Assembly: GCA_014763545.1 (NCBI GenBank)
Contig: JACXVD010000030.1
Coordinates: forward strand, 1-34,134
Origin: Sphingomonadales bacterium
GTDB lineage: Bacteria > Pseudomonadota > Alphaproteobacteria > Sphingomonadales > Sphingomonadaceae
DNA length: 34,134 nucleotides
Reading direction: 5' to 3'
Numbering within the stretch: the first letter of the stretch is position 1; every line of letters starts with the position of its first letter. The translations under genes were made by a program, and so were the position numbers. The notes beneath the pieces were generated by a model, which was given only the letters and a program-made list of their open reading frames with translations, did not search any database and was not told where the DNA came from. Shown here in pieces: positions 30,645-34,134 of the stretch.

Positions 30645-30654
30645 GGGTCAGCCC
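30638..30654. terminator. Short bidirectional hairpin after pgi
   Basis: GGGCTGA (30638-30644, including the pgi stop codon) pairs with TCAGCCC (30648-30654) over three bases. It lies between two convergent genes. Confidence 0.45.
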
Positions 30655-30661
30655 CGCAAGA

Positions 30662-31135
30662 TCAGCGGCACTTGGTCAGGACCTTGTCCATCGATGCCTG
30701 GACGCCGGGGATCGAATTCTGGTTCGCCGCAGGCCAGCCATTGGGGTCGATCTGGTTGAAGCTCCGCTTCGCTTCTGACAGCCACTGGCAGGCCGCGCTG
30801 CCGACATAGCCATCGCTCATGCTGTAGGCGAAGGCCACCTGCTGGTTCAGAAAGCCCTGGAAGTAATAGGCGAAATTGCGATCGTATTGCGAAACCGGGC
30901 GCCCCTGTTCGCTCATGTAGTAATTTTGCAGATCGTTGAGCGCGCCGCGGCACACGCCACCGAATGCGGCCGGATCATCCTTGGGATATTTCAGGCACTT
31001 GGCGGCGATGGCCATATAGGCCTCGGCATTCGCCTTGGCCTTGGCGCTGACCAGCGAAATATCGGATTGCGCAGAAAGCGTGCCGGTCAGCGACAGGGCG
31101 GTGAGCAGAATGGCGGTTCGAACGAAGCGTGTCAC
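30662..31135 (-). CDS. Exported protein of unknown function (GTG start)
   Basis: A 157-residue protein with a signal peptide (1-22, cleavage after LSA) and a helical mature domain that includes AKAKANAEAYMAIAAKCLKY, MSEQGRPVSQYDRNFAYYFQ and GFLNQQVAFAYSMSD. Cysteines at about 51, 67, 121 and 156 suggest two disulfides in the periplasm. I do not recognise the family. The start is GTG at 31135, with GGAGG nine bases upstream; an in-frame ATG at 31150 overlaps that ribosome binding site and has none of its own. An exact copy of the word found in the DUF3137/LemA gap lies 71 bases upstream. Confidence 0.72.
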   Translation of the reverse strand: MTRFVRTAILLTALSLTGTLSAQSDISLVSAKAKANAEAYMAIAAKCLKYPKDDPAAFGGVCRGALNDLQNYYMSEQGRPVSQYDRNFAYYFQGFLNQQVAFAYSMSDGYVGSAACQWLSEAKRSFNQIDPNGWPAANQNSIPGVQASMDKVLTKCR

Positions 31136-31205
31136 GGGCAGGCCCTCCATTCGCCTGCCACGCTAGGGCGCGTTCAGGGAGGCGGTAAAGGGCAGCAGCC
31201 GGCCA

Positions 31206-31220
31206 TGACAGCAATTGTCA
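31206..31220. promoter_or_regulatory. Palindromic operator candidate, copy 2
   Basis: TGACAGCAATTGTCA, identical to 9444-9458, 71 bases upstream of the exported-protein start at 31135 and 39 bases downstream of the response regulator stop. Another ATTGTCA follows at 31234-31240. The similar distance from the start codon in both places supports a binding site. Confidence 0.4.
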
Positions 31221-31258
31221 CGATAACGCGGGCATTGTCATGGTCAGCGCACGACAGG

Positions 31259-31744
31259 TCAGATCGCCCCGATCTTCTCCAGCTTCGCCTGCAGTGCAGG
31301 TTTGTCGAACGGCTTGAGCACCCAGTCGCTCGCGCCTGCCTCGATCCCCTTGTGGATGTCGGTGGCGTCGGAATTGGTGGTGCAGAACACGATCTTGGGC
31401 CATGTCTCGCCCGCAATCTCGCGCAGCGCCTTCACGCATTGCAGCCCGGTCATCACCGGCATGTTCCAGTCGATCATGATCAGGTCGGGCATGCCCTCGG
31501 CCTTGATCCGGGCGAGCGCTTCCTCGCCGTTTTCGGCTTCGCTGATCTGGTAGCCGAAGCCACCGATGATCTGCCGCGAAAGGCTGCGGATCATCCGGCT
31601 GTCGTCCACGATCATGCAGCGGCGCGGCTGCGCGGACGCGACCGGTTCGGGCCGCGCTTCGGGGCGTTCGTTGATGGTGCCGATCGTGCGGGCGCCCGAA
31701 TTCTGGCCCGGCGATGGCTGCGTGCGCTTGATCAGGCCCTGAAT
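31259..31744 (-). CDS. CheY-like response regulator with N-terminal extension
   Basis: A single receiver domain of the CheY type, without an output domain. Acidic pocket Asp47-Asp48 (MIVDDS), phosphoacceptor Asp92 (IMIDWNMP), Thr122/Thr123 in VFCTTNS and Lys144 in WVLKPFD are in place. The domain signals by protein-protein contact. The start is uncertain: no ATG, GTG or TTG precedes the first strand in frame. The ATT at 31744 has an AGGAG eight bases upstream and yields 161 residues; CTG at 31735 would overlap the upstream TGA as CTGA; the ATG at 31615 would cut into the first strand. The upstream small gene ends 13 bases inside this frame, implying one operon. Confidence 0.85.
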   Translation of the reverse strand: MQGLIKRTQPSPGQNSGARTIGTINERPEARPEPVASAQPRRCMIVDDSRMIRSLSRQIIGGFGYQISEAENGEEALARIKAEGMPDLIMIDWNMPVMTGLQCVKALREIAGETWPKIVFCTTNSDATDIHKGIEAGASDWVLKPFDKPALQAKLEKIGAI

Positions 31745-32004
31745 GGTACGAACTCCTGCTGGCCCGCGGCGGGTTCGTCGTGCGAACCGACATTGCCGTC
31801 GCTGGGGGTCATCCGCACATGGAGGTATGGCAGCCAGATCTCGCCATATTCGGCCTGCTGGTACCACACGTCGAGCACGTCGTAGGATGCCCAGAAACCG
31901 TTGGGTTCGCGCAGGCGAATGCCCTCTCCGATCCGCGGCACCGCGGCAAAGCGCATGCGCGTCTGGCTCTGGTGGGTTTCGTTCTGGACTTCGACTTCGA
32001 TCAC
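31732..32004 (-). CDS. Small protein of unknown function upstream of the response regulator
   Basis: A 90-residue protein that I do not recognise. It reads MIEVEVQNETHQSQTRMRFA, then VPRIGEGIRLREPNGFWASY and DVLDVWYQQAEYGEIWLPYL, a mostly beta pattern with a charged C-terminal tail. The pattern vaguely recalls PilZ-like barrels but lacks the RxxxR and D/NxSxxG motifs, so that is not claimed. The start is GTG at 32004, with AAGGGA 12-17 bases upstream. It overlaps the response regulator frame by 13 bases, so the two are presumably co-expressed and perhaps functionally linked. It is divergent from the DEAD-box helicase. Confidence 0.6.
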   Translation of the reverse strand: MIEVEVQNETHQSQTRMRFAAVPRIGEGIRLREPNGFWASYDVLDVWYQQAEYGEIWLPYLHVRMTPSDGNVGSHDEPAAGQQEFVPFRA

Positions 32005-32276
32005 GGCGCTGGCATCCCTTCAATGGTCGTCTTGCTAAACGGAAATCCTTGCCGAATTGCGAATGGCGCGGTTTCGATTGACTTTTTGGGCTTTCGCACC
32101 CATTTGCGCCGACATCCGGGCGCCATGGTAGCGTGAACTGGCGGAAAACTGACCGCCGCGGCCGCACCCGGGCTTTGTTCAAAGAACTTCCCTTTTCACG
32201 CGGGTCGTTTGGAAACCCGCTTGCGCGCGCGCCGATGTGGCTGCGCGCCCACGCATTATTGCGAGTATCGACTGTC
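32005..32276. promoter_or_regulatory. Divergent control region of helicase and response regulator operon
   Basis: A 272-base gap without a convincing gene. It holds TTGACT (32077-32082), which could be a plus-strand -35 box with a poor -10, and a hairpin GCGGGT/ACCCGC (32200-32205 and 32215-32220) followed by GC-rich alternating bases close to the helicase start. Long structured leaders are usual for RNA helicase genes. No more can be supported. Confidence 0.35.
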
Positions 32277-33950
32277 ATGTCATTCGACCAACTCGGGCTG
32301 TCGAAGCCCGTCCTCCAGGCCCTTGCGCACAAGGGCTATGAAACTCCCTCGCCGATCCAGTTGCAGGCCATCCCGCCGGTGCTGGAAGGGCGCGACCTGC
32401 TGGGCATCGCGCAGACCGGCACCGGCAAGACGGCGGCGTTCATGCTGCCTTCGATCGACCGGCTGTCGGCATCCGATCACCAGCCGCTGCGGCGCAGCTG
32501 CCGCATGCTGGTGCTGGCCCCGACCCGCGAGCTGGCCGGGCAGATCGCCCAGTCGGCGCGCGATTATTCCGCCTTTTCGGGCATGAGCGTCGCCAGCGTG
32601 GTCGGCGGAACCTCGGTCCACAAGGACCGGATGAAGCTGGCCCGCGGCACCGATATCCTGGTGGCGACGCCGGGCCGCCTGCTCGACTTGATCGACCAAG
32701 GCGTGCTGGTGCTCGACGGGGTCGAAATCCTCGTGCTCGACGAAGCCGACCAGATGCTCGACCTCGGCTTCATCCACGCGCTCAAGCGGATCGTCGGCCT
32801 GTTGCCGCACCGCCGCCAGACTCTGTTCTTCTCCGCCACCATGCCGCCGGCCATCGCCGAACTGGCCGGGCGTTACCTGCGCGATCCGGTGAAGGTTTCG
32901 GTCACCCCGCAGGCGACCACGGCCGAGCGGGTCGAACAATATGTCATCCTCGTCCAGTATGACGAGAAGCAAGCGCTGCTCAACATGGTGCTGGGCGGCG
33001 AGTATGCCGTCGAGGGCGAGATGGACCGGGTGCTGGTGTTCACCCGTACCAAGCACGGGGCGGACCGCGTGGTGCGCAAGCTGGGCCAGGCGAAGATCGC
33101 GGCCAATGCGATCCACGGCAACAAGAGCCAGCCGCAGCGCGAGAAGGCGCTGGCCGAATTCCGCAGCGGCCGCGTGCCGATCCTGGTAGCGACCGATGTC
33201 GCCGCACGCGGGATCGACATCCCGGGCGTGAGCCATGTGATCAATTACGAACTGCCCAATGTGCCCGAACAATATGTTCACCGCATCGGCCGCACCGCGC
33301 GCGCCGGGGCGGATGGCGTGGCGATCAGCTTCTGCGCCGAGGACGAGCGCGCTTACCTGCGCGACATCCAGCGCCTGACCGGCATTCAGCTGAGCCGCCT
33401 GCCGCTGCCGGATAATTTCCGCGCGGTGGTGGAAGGCATCGGACCGGACAAGCCGGAACCGCGCCAGCCGCGCCAGAAGGTCAAGGTCGTGCCCAGGGGC
33501 GCCCGCCCCGATGGCGAGGACAAGGCCCGCAGCAACCCCAAGCGCAAGCATCCTTCGCGCGCCGGCAAGCCGCGCCGCGATGGTGAGGGGCAGGGCCAGC
33601 GCGACGATCGGCAGCGGCATGATGGCCAGCGCCGTGACGGCCAGCGGAACGATGGTCAGCGCCAGCAGGCCCATGGTCGTGACGGCGAACGGCGCGAAGG
33701 GCAGCGCAGCGATGGTCGGCGTGGCGAAAGCCAGCGTCGGGAAGGCCAGCGCAGCGAAGGTCACCGCAACGAAGGCCACCGCGGCGACGGCAATCGCAAC
33801 GCCAATGGCCGCAATCAGGCCCAGCGGCGCGGTCCGGACAATCGTCCGGGTGGCGATCGCGGCGGGAACCGGGGCGGCAACGGCGGCGGCAATGGCGGCC
33901 AGCGCCCGGCGCAGCGCCGTGGCGGTCGCGACGGCGCGCCGCGCGGGTAA
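32277..33950 (+). CDS. rhlE: DEAD-box RNA helicase, RhlE-type, with repetitive basic tail
   Basis: A 557-residue ATP-dependent RNA helicase. The Q motif lies in FDQLGLSKPVLQAL then PSPIQLQAIPPVL, Walker A is AQTGTGKT (45-52), PTREL (82-86), DEAD at 155-158, SAT at 186-188, and the second RecA domain has VFTRTK, DVAARGIDIP and HRIGRTARAG. The order and lengths fit RhlE-type helicases acting in RNA turnover and ribosome assembly. Residues 390-557 are a low-complexity tail: basic first, then pentapeptide repeats of the type xDGQR/xEGQR (about 447-505), then a Gly/Asn/Arg-rich end. The ATG at 32277 fits the family N-terminus; upstream codons in frame are not coding-like. Confidence 0.95.
   Translation: MSFDQLGLSKPVLQALAHKGYETPSPIQLQAIPPVLEGRDLLGIAQTGTGKTAAFMLPSIDRLSASDHQPLRRSCRMLVLAPTRELAGQIAQSARDYSAFSGMSVASVVGGTSVHKDRMKLARGTDILVATPGRLLDLIDQGVLVLDGVEILVLDEADQMLDLGFIHALKRIVGLLPHRRQTLFFSATMPPAIAELAGRYLRDPVKVSVTPQATTAERVEQYVILVQYDEKQALLNMVLGGEYAVEGEMDRVLVFTRTKHGADRVVRKLGQAKIAANAIHGNKSQPQREKALAEFRSGRVPILVATDVAARGIDIPGVSHVINYELPNVPEQYVHRIGRTARAGADGVAISFCAEDERAYLRDIQRLTGIQLSRLPLPDNFRAVVEGIGPDKPEPRQPRQKVKVVPRGARPDGEDKARSNPKRKHPSRAGKPRRDGEGQGQRDDRQRHDGQRRDGQRNDGQRQQAHGRDGERREGQRSDGRRGESQRREGQRSEGHRNEGHRGDGNRNANGRNQAQRRGPDNRPGGDRGGNRGGNGGGNGGQRPAQRRGGRDGAPRG
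33615..33791 (+). repeat. Degenerate 15-base repeats in the helicase tail
   Basis: About twelve units of 15 bases encode pentapeptides such as HDGQR, RDGQR, NDGQR, EGQRS and EGHRN. Third-position changes show that the array is old rather than a fresh slippage product. Confidence 0.8.
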
Positions 33951-33964
33951 CCGCAGGCCTGCGG
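33951..33964 (+). terminator. Palindrome directly after the helicase stop
   Basis: CCGCAGGCCTGCGG is a perfect 14-base palindrome starting right after the TAA. With a four-base loop it gives only a five-pair stem, so it is at best a weak terminator. Confidence 0.3.
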
Positions 33965-34060
33965 GCTCCGAATAGGCGGCAGGGATCGCATGGCGGTGGT
34001 TGGCAAGTGCGCCACCTGCCGCCATATCGCCCGTGAACTGCCGCATAACCGGAGGCCCGC

Positions 34061-34134
34061 ATGGCACAATACGACTTCGACCTGTTCGTCATCGGCGCGG
34101 GATCGGGCGGCGTGCGCGCCGCGCGCATCGCGGC
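34061..34134 (+). CDS. gor: Glutathione-disulfide reductase, 5' end only
   Basis: The first 24 codons of a flavoprotein: MAQYDFDLFVIGAGSGGVRA followed by ARIA, after which the window ends. GAGSGG is the FAD-binding dinucleotide fold. The DLFVIGAGSGGVRAARIA form with SGGVRAAR is typical of bacterial glutathione reductases, which use NADPH to reduce oxidised glutathione; related disulfide oxidoreductases usually have a different residue set after the motif. The ATG at 34061 follows GGAGG at 34051-34055. The identification rests on the N-terminus alone. Confidence 0.75.
   Translation, partial: MAQYDFDLFVIGAGSGGVRAARIA

Noticed and set aside
33615-33791. CRISPR-like array in the helicase gene
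   Set aside because: The 15-base units follow each other directly without spacers, in frame, and encode a pentapeptide repeat.

Overview
The window looks like a chromosomal segment of a GC-rich alphaproteobacterium, most likely a sphingomonad and probably of the Erythrobacteraceae. The grounds are heme made through a C4-type 5-aminolevulinate synthase, a BtaA/BtaB betaine-lipid pair, a carboxyspermidine-type polyamine route, a lepB-rnc-era operon and strongly GC-ending codons. There is no phage, plasmid, rRNA, tRNA or CRISPR signal. Most of it is ordinary housekeeping sequence with short intergenic gaps, and none exceeds 300 bases.

Layout. 1-5.2 kb: tail of a tyrosine phosphatase, trxB, then on the minus strand two tandem MAPEG-type membrane proteins, the betaine-lipid genes btaA-btaB and a threonine/serine dehydratase. 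5.4-12.1 kb: a polyamine region on the plus strand, with a carboxy(nor)spermidine dehydrogenase, its partner decarboxylase nspC and a group III ornithine decarboxylase behind a structured leader. A GxxExxY ORF framed by a perfect 26-bp inverted repeat sits between the dehydrogenase and nspC. Between nspC and the ornithine decarboxylase gene lie a divergent DUF3137/LemA pair and a YbjN-like secreted protein. 12.1-17.2 kb, minus strand: a degenerate metallo-beta-lactamase-fold protein, a SleB-type cell wall hydrolase, hemA, murI and a membrane-tethered LuxR-HTH/EF-hand protein. 17.3-25.4 kb: plsY-dprA, a polytopic membrane protein, two exported proteins of unknown function, topA and a secreted lipase. 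25.4-29 kb, minus strand: a lipoprotein, then lepB-rnc-era and a membrane protein, every junction being a 4-base overlap. 29.1-34.1 kb: pgi, an exported protein, a small gene plus CheY-like regulator, an RhlE-type DEAD-box helicase with a pentapeptide-repeat tail, and the start of gor.

Several genes belong together functionally: the two polyamine enzymes and the ornithine decarboxylase would carry ornithine to putrescine and on to spermidine without S-adenosylmethionine decarboxylase; BtaA and BtaB make a phosphorus-free membrane lipid; lepB, rnc and era are a known co-transcribed set.

The most unusual items are the inverted-repeat-framed GxxExxY element inside the polyamine operon, the HTH-TM-EF-hand protein, a 26-base uninterrupted alternating pyrimidine-purine tract just upstream of topA, a 15-base palindromic word (TGACAGCAATTGTCA) shared by two envelope-gene promoter regions, a Fur-like palindrome upstream of hemA, and a response regulator with no standard start codon apart from an internal ATG that would clip its first strand. 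All positions and motifs were read by eye; family assignments come from remembered motifs and no search was run.
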